From Phycisphaerae bacterium (lineage in GTDB: Bacteria; Planctomycetota; Phycisphaerae; Phycisphaerales; SM1A02), in the NCBI GenBank assembly GCA_016795065.1, contig JAEUIU010000050.1, positions 1 through 54,419 of the forward strand: a DNA stretch of 54,419 nt, in the 5' to 3' direction. The position numbers and the translations under genes were made by a program. This document shows, piece after piece, positions 34,268 to 42,478 of the stretch. The notes under the pieces were generated by a model that saw nothing but the letters and a program-made list of their open reading frames with translations, was not told the origin of the DNA and ran no database searches. The number at the start of each line of letters is the position of its first letter. Position 1 is the first letter of the stretch.

Positions 34268-34758
34268 GCCGCAGCTCCGAGTTCGGGCTTTTCGCCAGCG
34301 GATGGTTGGGACAGCATCTGCGAGGGGCAGTAGTCGGCAACGATGCTGAGGACCTCGCGCATGCTGAAGGGCTTCATCAGCATGTGCTGTACGTTGGTGT
34401 CACTCGCCTCGGCACTTCCGAGTCGGTGGCCGCGTGCCGAAAGGACGATCAGCGGGATCGAACGCGTCGCCTCGTCCTGGTACAAGGCGCGGGCCATGGC
34501 GAGACCGTCCATGCGCGGCATCTCAAAGTCGGTCACGATCAGGTCAGGTCGCACCGACCGGACGAGGGCCAGGCCGTCGGCACCGTTGGCGGCGGTGTGC
34601 ACGACATAGCCCGCGTTCTTGAGCTTGTTGGCCAGCACGAGCCGGATCGCCGGCTCGTCCTCCGCAACGACAATGGTCATGCCCCGTCCGGCCTCGGGAA
34701 GTGAGGACGATTCGGCGTTGAGCGGTCGGCCAGATGATGAGTTGTCCGTGTTCGACAC
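34264..34758 (-). CDS. Single-domain response regulator
   Basis: 164 residues. After ~26 Ser-rich residues comes a CheY-like receiver: acidic pair Glu33/Asp34 (VVAEDEP), phospho-acceptor Asp77 in IVTDFEMPRMDG, Ser107 in VLSAR and Lys129 in MLMKPF. There is no output domain; the last ~30 residues are a flexible tail. Its stop overlaps the HD-GYP start (ATGA), so it probably passes a signal to that enzyme or another partner. The histidine kinase of the secretion locus at 38459 is a candidate partner (inference). Confidence 0.9.
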   Translation of the reverse strand: MSNTDNSSSGRPLNAESSSLPEAGRGMTIVVAEDEPAIRLVLANKLKNAGYVVHTAANGADGLALVRSVRPDLIVTDFEMPRMDGLAMARALYQDEATRSIPLIVLSARGHRLGSAEASDTNVQHMLMKPFSMREVLSIVADYCPSQMLSQPSAGEKPELGAAA

Positions 34759-34980
34759 CTTGCAGAGCCTCCAGTGTCGAGCGATATCGGTCAGTCGTCG
34801 CTCCGCGTGCAGCCTGACCAGGGGAGTTCTGCGTTAGGGCGGAAATAGGCCGTTTGGCCGATAAGAGAAAGAGTTCCTTCCCGTCAGCCATCCGGCGAGT
34901 GCGGTGGACAGGCCGCCATTCATCGGGAAATCGTGGGGTTTCCGCTGCACCGTCCGCGTCGCGCAGCCGATCGCGACCTC
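34759..34980. promoter_or_regulatory. Divergent intergenic region, response regulator and secretion locus
   Basis: 222 bases between divergent genes. The plus-strand side should hold the promoter of the secretion/pilus operon. A GGCC-GTTT-GGCC inverted repeat lies in the stretch near 34850-34862. No clear -35/-10 pair stands out. Confidence 0.35.
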
Positions 34981-35424
34981 ATGCGCCGCGGGGCGACGCT
35001 CCTTGAACTCATCATCACCATCGCCGTCATTGGCATCATTGCGGCGATCGCCGCGCCGCGCTTCGCCCGGGCACAGGACGGCGCGTCGCTCGACGCCGCC
35101 GCGCGAAGGCTTGTCGCCGAGCTCGGGGCCATTCGCCAGCGGGCGATGATCTCTCGTACGGCGGCCGTCGTCACGCTTTCGGTCGATGGCGGCAAGGTGC
35201 GCGTGGGCGGCATCGATACCACAGGGCTTTCCTGCGCCGGCGGCGGATTCGATCTCGGGGTCAGCCCCTACGGCGCGGCGGTGGTGAAGACCAACTTCGC
35301 CGGCGAGATGTTCACCATTGACGCGTACGGGGCCCTCGCGGCAGAGGGCACGATAGCGATCGCCCGCGGTGATGCCACCAGAACGATCACCATCACGCGT
35401 ACCGGAGCGATCTCGTGGCAGTGA
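34981..35424 (+). CDS. GspH-like prepilin (minor pseudopilin)
   Basis: 147 residues from the ATG at 34981; an upstream GTG at 34933 would give a long leader. The class-III signal is MRRG, cut before ATLLELIITIAVIGIIAAIA, with the conserved Glu at mature position 5. The rest is a short beta-rich head. The processed protein would join the tip of a type II secretion pseudopilus or type IV pilus. It is the first gene of a series in which each start overlaps the previous stop. Confidence 0.87.
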   Translation: MRRGATLLELIITIAVIGIIAAIAAPRFARAQDGASLDAAARRLVAELGAIRQRAMISRTAAVVTLSVDGGKVRVGGIDTTGLSCAGGGFDLGVSPYGAAVVKTNFAGEMFTIDAYGALAAEGTIAIARGDATRTITITRTGAISWQ

Positions 35425-36464
35425 CTCCGCGACATCGGCGAGGCTTCACGCTTGCCGAAGCCGTCATCGCCGGCGGCATCGTCAGCATCATGTTTGCCGC
35501 GGCCATGGCGGCCTTGACCGTCGCCACGCGCACGGTCGACCCCCCGGTGGAGCAGCGGCTCGCCGGAGCTACCGAAAAGGTCCTCGACCTCATTCAGGCG
35601 GATCTCGAGTCGGCGACGGCCGTGACACTGACCGGCGTTGCTGGGGCCATGATGGTGGTCTCCGACCGGGACAACGACGGTGACAGCGAGACGGTCCGCA
35701 TCGGATGGGCCTCGGGGACCAAAGCGCTTACCCGCAGCTACAACGAGGGCGTCCCCGAGACGCTCCTCACCGGCGTCAGCGCCTGCGATATCGTCTCCCT
35801 CACTCACGCTCGGCCCGGGATCGCCACCGTGGCTGATGTTGGGACGCCCTTTGCGCTCGCGGCAGCGCCTGATCACGACGTGGAGTTCGACATCGGCCCG
35901 TCTCTCCTGACGGGCTATGCGCTGGTCTCGACTCCGACCCTTCCCACGGCCACGACGGCGTGGAAGGTCACCGGCCTGCGGCTACGTGGGCGTCGAGGGG
36001 CGGCCCCGGGCGCCTTCATCACGGTGGCGCTTCGGACCGTCTCCAACGGATTTCCCTCATCGACTGTCCTTGCAAGCACGGACGTGAGGGGATCGACGTT
36101 TCCTGTCAGCACCGATTGGGTCACCGTCGACTGGCCGGACGTGGCCGTGCCTGCGGGAACGACCTCCCTCGGGGTCACAATCACGAGCGGCAGCATCCTC
36201 TCGCCATGCATTCTGGAGGCGATGGTGGCCGGCAAGCTGACCCCCTGGGACACCCTGTTCAGTGGGACGCTCGTCCTGTGGACTTCGCTGCCGTCCAATG
36301 ACCTCTCGTACGAACTGTTAGGTGAGATATCACTCCCCCAGGGATCACTCGACGTGGCGCCGCGGGGGTTGCGAATCAGGCTCACCCTGGACGATGTGCC
36401 CGGCAAGGAGTTCTCCAGATCGGCCATCCTTCACGCGGGCACGGCCGCGGCGGCGGTGCCATGA
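35415..36464 (+). CDS. GspJ-like prepilin with large C-terminal domain
   Basis: 349 residues from a GTG at 35415 inside the end of the previous gene. The type III signal is RRG, then FTLAEAVIAGGIVSIMFAAA, with Glu at mature position 5. It is far longer than a standard GspJ (~200 residues). Residues ~160-340 look like a beta-sandwich with repeated Thr/Val strands (WVTVDWPDVAVPAGTTSLGV), maybe an adhesion or surface-display domain. It overlaps the next gene by ATGA. Confidence 0.8.
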   Translation: MAVTPRHRRGFTLAEAVIAGGIVSIMFAAAMAALTVATRTVDPPVEQRLAGATEKVLDLIQADLESATAVTLTGVAGAMMVVSDRDNDGDSETVRIGWASGTKALTRSYNEGVPETLLTGVSACDIVSLTHARPGIATVADVGTPFALAAAPDHDVEFDIGPSLLTGYALVSTPTLPTATTAWKVTGLRLRGRRGAAPGAFITVALRTVSNGFPSSTVLASTDVRGSTFPVSTDWVTVDWPDVAVPAGTTSLGVTITSGSILSPCILEAMVAGKLTPWDTLFSGTLVLWTSLPSNDLSYELLGEISLPQGSLDVAPRGLRIRLTLDDVPGKEFSRSAILHAGTAAAAVP

Positions 36465-36949
36465 GAGGCTCAGCGCGGCGAAGTCACCGGCAGGGCATGA
36501 CCCTTACTGAGGCCGTGATAGGCCTCTTGGTGGTAGCGGTGGCGGTTGGCGGGGCGCTTCAGGCCACAACAGTCGCGAGGCTTGAGACGATCGCGGCGGA
36601 TGATCGCGCGGTGGCCCGATCCCTGATCACGGCCCTCCACACGCAGTTGAGCGCCCTGCGCTATCGCGATCCGCAGAGCGCATTCACGGCCCTTGGACCG
36701 GACGCTGGCGAAAGCACGACGGGGCCAGCGGGATGGGATGACGTGGACGATGCCCACGGCTGGACGGGCATGCCAACGATCGTCACCGCCACCTCCGACT
36801 GGTCCCTCGCGGTAAGCGTTACCTTCGCCAATGCCGCTTCCCCGGCGGTCAGCGCGGTGACCGAAACGGGGCTCAAGCGCATCAGCGTGACCGCGCGACG
36901 AGGGCAGCGCGTCATCCTCACCGAGGAGTTCCTACGTGCGACCCCGTGA
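36461..36949 (+). CDS. GspI-like prepilin (minor pseudopilin)
   Basis: 162 residues. The leader MRGSARRSHRQG is followed by MTLTEAVIGLLVVAVAVGGAL, the N-terminal helix of a type IV-like pilin with Glu at mature position 5. The head is short and contains Trp/Asp-rich turns. The start overlaps the previous stop by ATGA, and its own end overlaps the next gene by 14 bases, so all four minor-subunit genes are tightly coupled. Confidence 0.82.
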   Translation: MRGSARRSHRQGMTLTEAVIGLLVVAVAVGGALQATTVARLETIAADDRAVARSLITALHTQLSALRYRDPQSAFTALGPDAGESTTGPAGWDDVDDAHGWTGMPTIVTATSDWSLAVSVTFANAASPAVSAVTETGLKRISVTARRGQRVILTEEFLRATP

Positions 36950-38213
36950 CCTCAGCGTGATCCCGCATGCCGCACACGGCGGCCATCGGCGCGGCACCGC
37001 CTATGTGCTCGCCGTCGGGCTGGCCCTCCTGATCGGCGCCGTCGCGACCGGGACGCTCTTGGCGACACGGGCCCGCTTTGCAGGCGAGGCGGACATGAAC
37101 GATCTCGCGAAGGCGACGCTTCTGGCCGAATCGGGCTTGCAGTACGGCTTGAGGCAACTGAACTCCGACGTGAGCTACGCCTCGGGCACGATCCCAGCGG
37201 CGACCACCTCCAACGTTGACCTCGGATTCGGACGGGTGCGAATCAAGATTGCCGCCGGCAGCGACGACGGCAATGCGGCGACGCTCACGCCCGCGACGAT
37301 CACCGTCTCCGCCGCGGTAGGCAACGCGGTGCGCCGTTACCAGATCGCAGCCCATCCCCTGCATACCGCCATGGGCGCCTTTGAGCTGCCGATTGCCGTG
37401 GGAGGGCGCATCGGCGTCGCCAACGGGGCGAGCCTGAAGGTGGCCGGGACCGAAGGTGGCGCCGCCGGGGCGTTGACCATCACGGGAAGCGGAAGCGTGA
37501 CCGGCACGGTGCGGATCACCGGGCTCGGGAATGCCGACGCCGATGCAGCGATGCAGGCCTCGCTCGATCGCCCATCGCTCCTCACGCCTGACCATGTCAC
37601 CAGCCTGCGGGAGAGCGCCACGACTCTCATCGTCTCCGGCGGCGGCTCCATCTCGCTGAGTGGATTCTTGCTCGCCCCGACCTCGAATCCCTTTGGTAAC
37701 CTCAACCAGCGCGGGCTCTATGTCCTGGACTGCGCGGGTCGGAACGTCACGATCAGCGACTGCCGGATCGTGGGCACGCTTCTCCTCGTCAACCCCGGTG
37801 CTTCGTCGGCGCTCTCCGGAGCCGTCGTCATGGAGCCGGCGATTCGCGGCTATCCGTGCCTGGTGGTCGATGGGAACATCACCTTGGATGCCTCGTCCAC
37901 GCGGCTCAACGAAAGCGGGACCAACTTCAATCCGCAGGGCGTGCCCCATCCGTACTTTGGCGGATCGGTGGACCAGGACATGTCTGACGGCTACGCGGCC
38001 CGGATCTATGGGGGCGTTGCTGTCACCGGTCGCTTCATCATGCAGGGAACAGGCAGCATCGCCGGTCTCTCGGTCGGGGGCGATTGTGGCATTCAGGGCT
38101 CCCTGACGGTCAATCGGGACGATTGGGCCTCGTGGTCGCCAGCGCCGGAACTCCTTGCGGCTCGGTGGAGGCCGGATCCGACCAGCCTGATGGAGGTCTT
38201 CTCTGGCCCCTGA
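36936..38213 (+). CDS. PilX/GspK-like minor pilus component with beta-helical domain
   Basis: 425 residues from a GTG at 36936. A basic N-terminus and one membrane helix (TAYVLAVGLALLIGAVATGTLL) are followed by the NDLAKATLLAESGLQYGLRQL helix, typical of PilX/GspK-like proteins that lack Glu5. Residues ~145-400 hold Gly/Ser/Thr-rich strands (GALTITGSGSVTGTVRITG, SGAVVMEP, GSIAGLSVGGDCGIQGSLTV) that look like a right-handed beta-helix or bactofilin-like repeat, as in exported adhesive domains. It ends the minor-pilin group. Confidence 0.75.
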   Translation: MRPRDLSVIPHAAHGGHRRGTAYVLAVGLALLIGAVATGTLLATRARFAGEADMNDLAKATLLAESGLQYGLRQLNSDVSYASGTIPAATTSNVDLGFGRVRIKIAAGSDDGNAATLTPATITVSAAVGNAVRRYQIAAHPLHTAMGAFELPIAVGGRIGVANGASLKVAGTEGGAAGALTITGSGSVTGTVRITGLGNADADAAMQASLDRPSLLTPDHVTSLRESATTLIVSGGGSISLSGFLLAPTSNPFGNLNQRGLYVLDCAGRNVTISDCRIVGTLLLVNPGASSALSGAVVMEPAIRGYPCLVVDGNITLDASSTRLNESGTNFNPQGVPHPYFGGSVDQDMSDGYAARIYGGVAVTGRFIMQGTGSIAGLSVGGDCGIQGSLTVNRDDWASWSPAPELLAARWRPDPTSLMEVFSGP

Positions 38214-38458
38214 ACATGCGGGAAGCGAGGGGCTGATAAGCGCTGTGCGGAAGCCCCACGACTGCCGGACACGGCCGACATCGGATGAAGCGTCCCTGAT
38301 GACAGACCGATAGCAGCAGTACGTCGGACGCGGCCGTGGCTGGTGGGTTCCCCCATCGGAGGCGTGGTGCTGCGTCGTGGGAGCGTGCGCTCCCGGCCAG
38401 ACCACGGTGTCTGGACGGACTGCATCAGCGAACTGTTAGGGCGCCGCGGAGATCCCAG
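38214..38458 (+). promoter_or_regulatory. Intergenic region before the histidine kinase gene, with perfect inverted repeat
   Basis: 245 bases. The clearest element is a perfect inverted repeat, GGGAGCG-TG-CGCTCCC (38379-38394), followed by a weaker one, CCAGA-N8-TCTGG (38397-38414). Either could be an operator or a leader hairpin for the kinase-led gene set. No terminator T tract is present. Confidence 0.45.
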
Positions 38459-40315
38459 ATGGGCCTGCAACGATTCACATCCGGCTGGACTCGCGGGCCG
38501 GGACTGCACTTCCGGTCCTCGGGGGTGACGCGGCTTTCGCTCTGCGCGATTGGACTGGCGTCTGTTGCGGCCTTCGGCGTGGGTTGGTGGCAGAGCGCCC
38601 GGGCCGCACGAGCCTTCCGCGGCTCGCAAGTCGAAACGCTTCGTGCCGCTGCAGTTTCCGCTGCCGATGCGGTCGGCTCTCTGCTTGCCGCAGAGGATCT
38701 CTCGGGGGCCCGCCGTCTGGTCGCCACGCTTGCCCAGGGCGCCGGCGCTGCGGAGTGCCGGATCGAACTGCCCAACGGGGGCATCCTTGCCGACTTGGTT
38801 CCGTCGCGCATCACCCAGCGCGAGATCCCCGTTCCCTGGCCGGCGGCGAAGGGCACCGAGCCCGAGGCCGAACCGGTCGTCACGGCTTCCGACGTCTCGT
38901 TTCGCGTGCCGGTCTCCCTCGGCGGCTCGCGGTCCGCGAGTCTCATCTTTTCTGCGCCGCTTCCCGAAGGCACCAACGACGCTGAGGCGCTCCTCGCCGG
39001 GGCGACGGCCGCCGGCGTCGCCGCGATCGCCGTCGGTCTGGCGGTCCTGATGGGACGAGGGTCGTTGCGTGATCTACTGGCAGTCGGTGAGGCGACCGCC
39101 GCCGCGGCTGCAGGCGAACCGCATCAGGAAGCGCTCCTCATCGATGAGCGTCTCGGCGCGATGGCGCCGGCCTGGAACAGCCTTCTTCCTCGTCTCTTCC
39201 GTGAGGAATCGCTGGCCGGTACTCGCTCCGGCGACAGCGAGTCACGGACCGAATCGCATGACGGCCGCGGCGTCTGCGACACGCTTTGGCACGGGATTCT
39301 CGTGGTCGACAGTTCTCGCCGCGTGCGCTATCTCAATGGAGCCGCGGCGCTCCTTCTGGGCGTGCGCCGCGACGCGGCGGTCGGCACCGACGTCAGCGAG
39401 ATGATCCGCCACGGTGACACGATGGACGCGATCTCACGAGCCACCGCCGGCGACTCGAGCGTGCGGGCCAGCTTCGAACGGCTCTCCGAGGACGGCAACG
39501 ACGAGGGTGTTCTCCGATTCAGCGTGCGACCGCTCCGGTCGCCCGAGGGCGGCGATGCCGCGTTCATTCTGATCGAGGACGTCACGCAGCAGCGACTGGC
39601 CGAGCGGTCGCACCAGGCCTTCGTCGCCCAGGCGACCCACGAGCTTCGCACGCCCCTCACCAACATTCGTCTCTACTCCGACGAGCTGCTCGAAGGCGAC
39701 GCGACATCCACCGAGGAACGAGGGCGTTGTCTTGAAGTCATCAGCCACGAGTCGCGGCGCCTCGAACGGATGGTCGGCGACATGCTCTCCATCGCCGAGA
39801 TCGATGCGGGGACGATGCGGCTCCATCCCGACGACGTGCGTTTGGAGCCGATGCTGAAGGACCTCGAGCGCGACTTCCGGGCCCAGGCCGAGTCGCATCA
39901 CATCAAGCTTGAGTTCCGCATGCCGCCCAAGTATCCGCACATGGTCGGTGACCGCGACAAGATCCACCTGACCCTTGCCAACCTGATCGGCAACGCCCTG
40001 AAGTACACCCCCGACAACGGGACCGTGACCGTCACGGTGCGGCCCGGCCAGGGCGACGTGCGATTCGAGATCGCCGACTCGGGCTTCGGCATCCGCGAGG
40101 ACGAGTTGGAGCTGGTCTTCCGCAGCTTCTACCGCTCGAAGGACAAGCGTGTCGAGGGCGTGACGGGAACGGGCCTTGGCCTCGCCATTGCCCGTCAGAT
40201 CGCCCGCTTGCATGGCGGCGACATCCTGGTGGCATCAGCCATCGATCGGGGATCGACGTTTACCCTCGTCCTTCCGTTGGAGGGAGCGACACAGGCCGTC
40301 GCCGCGGCCGCCTGA
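38459..40315 (+). CDS. Membrane PAS sensor histidine kinase
   Basis: 618 residues from the ATG at 38459. One membrane helix lies at ~25-42 (LSLCAIGLASVAAFGVGWW), then a ~140-residue sensor domain, a second helix (~183-200, GATAAGVAAIAVGLAVLM), a PAS domain (~275-380) and the kinase core: phospho-acceptor His394 in ATHELRTPLTNIRL, N box NLIGNALKYTPDNGTV, G boxes DSGFGIREDEL and GTGLGLAIARQIARLHGG. A small Ala-rich tail ends the protein. No response regulator is adjacent on this strand; the one at 34264 is the nearest. Placed inside the secretion cluster, it probably tunes that system. Confidence 0.92.
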   Translation: MGLQRFTSGWTRGPGLHFRSSGVTRLSLCAIGLASVAAFGVGWWQSARAARAFRGSQVETLRAAAVSAADAVGSLLAAEDLSGARRLVATLAQGAGAAECRIELPNGGILADLVPSRITQREIPVPWPAAKGTEPEAEPVVTASDVSFRVPVSLGGSRSASLIFSAPLPEGTNDAEALLAGATAAGVAAIAVGLAVLMGRGSLRDLLAVGEATAAAAAGEPHQEALLIDERLGAMAPAWNSLLPRLFREESLAGTRSGDSESRTESHDGRGVCDTLWHGILVVDSSRRVRYLNGAAALLLGVRRDAAVGTDVSEMIRHGDTMDAISRATAGDSSVRASFERLSEDGNDEGVLRFSVRPLRSPEGGDAAFILIEDVTQQRLAERSHQAFVAQATHELRTPLTNIRLYSDELLEGDATSTEERGRCLEVISHESRRLERMVGDMLSIAEIDAGTMRLHPDDVRLEPMLKDLERDFRAQAESHHIKLEFRMPPKYPHMVGDRDKIHLTLANLIGNALKYTPDNGTVTVTVRPGQGDVRFEIADSGFGIREDELELVFRSFYRSKDKRVEGVTGTGLGLAIARQIARLHGGDILVASAIDRGSTFTLVLPLEGATQAVAAAA

Positions 40316-40343
40316 AATGAACGAAGCGTTAGGACCCCGGACC

Positions 40344-40679
40344 ATGCAGATCACCGAAACCGAAGCAGGAGCCGTCACCGTGCTGGTCCCCCAGGGACCG
40401 CTCTGTGGCGCCGACGCCAAGGCATTCCGTGACGCGGCGGTGGACGCGATGCAACGGCATCGTGGGCGCTTCGTGATCGATGCCTCCGGCGTGCCCTTCG
40501 CCGACAGCGAGGGCCTCGAGGCGCTTCTGGACCTGACCGAGACGCTCGGCGCCGGCGGCCGGTCGCTCAAGCTTTGCCAACTCGGTGACACGCTGCGCGA
40601 GGCGCTGGAGATCGTCGGCATCGAGGGCCTGTTCGAACTCTACCCCGACGTGAATGCTGCGGTGAGGAGCTTCCTATGA
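40344..40679 (+). CDS. STAS-domain protein (anti-sigma-factor-antagonist type)
   Basis: 111 residues from the ATG at 40344, which has TTAGGA 9 bases upstream; an ATG at 40317 would add nine residues. The STAS fold shows as VTVLVPQGPLCGADAKAFRDAA, then RFVIDASGVPFADSEGLEALLDL with the usual phosphorylatable Ser55, and LKLCQLGDTLREALEIVGI. Such proteins bind partners in a phosphorylation-dependent way. It lies between the kinase and the assembly ATPase, and its stop overlaps the ATPase start by ATGA. A role in coupling signalling to secretion is inference. Confidence 0.88.
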   Translation: MQITETEAGAVTVLVPQGPLCGADAKAFRDAAVDAMQRHRGRFVIDASGVPFADSEGLEALLDLTETLGAGGRSLKLCQLGDTLREALEIVGIEGLFELYPDVNAAVRSFL

Positions 40680-42478
40680 GCGTGCACACCGCCAAGCTCC
40701 GGCTCGGCGAGGAGCTGGTGCGCATGGGAGCGATCACCCAGCAGCAGCTTGAGAAGACGCTGGCCAGCCAGCGGGCGACCGGGCGGAAGCTCGGCGAGCT
40801 GCTCGTTGAGCAGGAGCTGGTCCAACCCGCGACGATGCTGCAGGCGATCGCCACGTGCCTCGGCGTGCCCTACGTCACGCTGCGCCACGGCCTGATCGAT
40901 CCTCCGCTCCTCAAGCTCATCGGTGCCGAGGAGGCCGAGCGCCTCCATGCCCTTCCGCTCTTTCGGGTGCGAGGAACGCTGACCGTCGCGATGGCCGAGC
41001 CGCAATCGCTTGCGGCCGTTGATCGGCTTGCCCAACTGAGCGGATGTCGCATCCGGCCGGTGCTGGCCCTGGAAGCGAATATCCGGGAGTTCGTCCGCAA
41101 GTACGCCTCGGGACAGGTGAGCGTGGATGCCTTCCTCACCTCGCTTGCCGAGTCGGATGTCGAGGTGATCGAGCGCGAGGCCCAGGACGAGGGCCCGATG
41201 ACGGACCTCGACCGGATGGTCGAGGGAAGTCCGATCGTGAACCTCGTCAATGTTGCCTTCCTCACCGCGGTGCGCGACAAGGCCAGCGACATCCACATCG
41301 AGCCCGACCGCAAGGGAACGCGCATCCGATACCGGATCGACGGCACGATGCGTGAGCTCATGCGCCCACCGGCCGGGCTGCACGCGGCGATCGTCTCGCG
41401 CGTCAAGGTCATCGGGCGGATGGACATCGGCGAGAAGCGCCTTCCCCAGGAGGGTCGGGTGCGCATCGTCGCCGAGGGCCGCGAGATCGACCTGCGGCTG
41501 TCGAGCATGCCGACGCTCCTGGGCGAGAAGGTCGTGGTGCGCCTCCTCGACAAGTCGAACCTGAGGATCCGGATGTCGGACCTGGGCCTGCGCCCCGAGG
41601 CGCTGTCGACCTTCACCCGCGTCCTCAAGCAGCCGCACGGGCTGGCCCTCGTCACCGGTCCGACGGGCAGCGGCAAGACCACCACGCTCTACTCCGCGCT
41701 GGACCTGGTGCGTAGTCCCGAAGTGAACATCGTGACGGTCGAGGACCCGGTCGAATACCAGCTCGACCTCATCAACCAGATCCAGGTGCACGACGCGGTG
41801 GGGCTGAACTTCGCCCGGGCCCTGCGGAGCATCCTGCGGCAGGATCCGGACATCATCATGGTCGGCGAGATCAGAGACCAGGAGACCGCCCGTGTCGCGG
41901 TGCAGGCCGCGCTGACGGGGCACCTTGTCCTGGCGACGCTGCACACCAACGACGCCCCGAGCACGCCGGCCAGGCTCGCCGACATGGCGATCGAGAACTA
42001 CCTCCTGTCCAGCGCCATGACCGGGGTCGTCGCCCAGCGCCTCGCCCGCACGATCTGCCCCGGCTGCGCGACGAAGTACTTCCCGTCGGAGGAGGTGCTC
42101 CGCGACGCCAACCTCGAGACCAGTGCGGGGCAGCCCTTCCGAAAGGGCGGCGGCTGCCGGAACTGCCACAACACCGGCTTCAAGGGCCGCGTCGGGGTCT
42201 ACGAGGTGCTCGAGGTGACGCCGGAAATCCAGCGCCTGATCTACCGCGGCGCTCCGGCCCATGAGATCCGCCTTGAGGCCCGCCGCCTTGGGATGCTCAC
42301 CCTGCGAGACGAGGGGGTGCGCCTGGCCATGGAGGGACGCACGAGCCTTGAGGAGGTGCTGCGCGTGACCCGCGACGACAACGAGGACCTCGGACGCGAC
42401 CTGTCCCTGGAGCCCGTGACGGACGTCGCTGACGGCGACGCGCCCGACCCGGTCGCCGAGCGCAAGGAGGCCGCATGA
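40676..42478 (+). CDS. GspE/PilB-type assembly ATPase with MshEN-like N-terminal domain
   Basis: 600 residues. The N-terminal domain (1-~150) matches the MshEN pattern: motif I runs R9-Q32 (RLG, LV, G, L, L, Q in register), then a 5-residue spacer, then motif II K38-C61 with KLG and LLV. MshEN domains bind c-di-GMP. The ATPase core has Walker A GPTGSGKTT (Lys334), the Asp box TVEDPVEYQ, Walker B RQDPDIIMVGEIRDQETA and a His box. Four Cys for zinc follow (461, 464, 494, 497; CPGC and CRNC). It powers pilus or pseudopilus assembly at the inner membrane with the next gene's product. Confidence 0.93.
   Translation: MSVHTAKLRLGEELVRMGAITQQQLEKTLASQRATGRKLGELLVEQELVQPATMLQAIATCLGVPYVTLRHGLIDPPLLKLIGAEEAERLHALPLFRVRGTLTVAMAEPQSLAAVDRLAQLSGCRIRPVLALEANIREFVRKYASGQVSVDAFLTSLAESDVEVIEREAQDEGPMTDLDRMVEGSPIVNLVNVAFLTAVRDKASDIHIEPDRKGTRIRYRIDGTMRELMRPPAGLHAAIVSRVKVIGRMDIGEKRLPQEGRVRIVAEGREIDLRLSSMPTLLGEKVVVRLLDKSNLRIRMSDLGLRPEALSTFTRVLKQPHGLALVTGPTGSGKTTTLYSALDLVRSPEVNIVTVEDPVEYQLDLINQIQVHDAVGLNFARALRSILRQDPDIIMVGEIRDQETARVAVQAALTGHLVLATLHTNDAPSTPARLADMAIENYLLSSAMTGVVAQRLARTICPGCATKYFPSEEVLRDANLETSAGQPFRKGGGCRNCHNTGFKGRVGVYEVLEVTPEIQRLIYRGAPAHEIRLEARRLGMLTLRDEGVRLAMEGRTSLEEVLRVTRDDNEDLGRDLSLEPVTDVADGDAPDPVAERKEAA

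Noticed and set aside
38214..38458. Possible c-di-GMP (GEMM) riboswitch before the histidine kinase
   Set aside because: Attractive given the c-di-GMP theme, but the conserved GEMM core and tetraloop-receptor elements are not present; only simple inverted repeats are seen.
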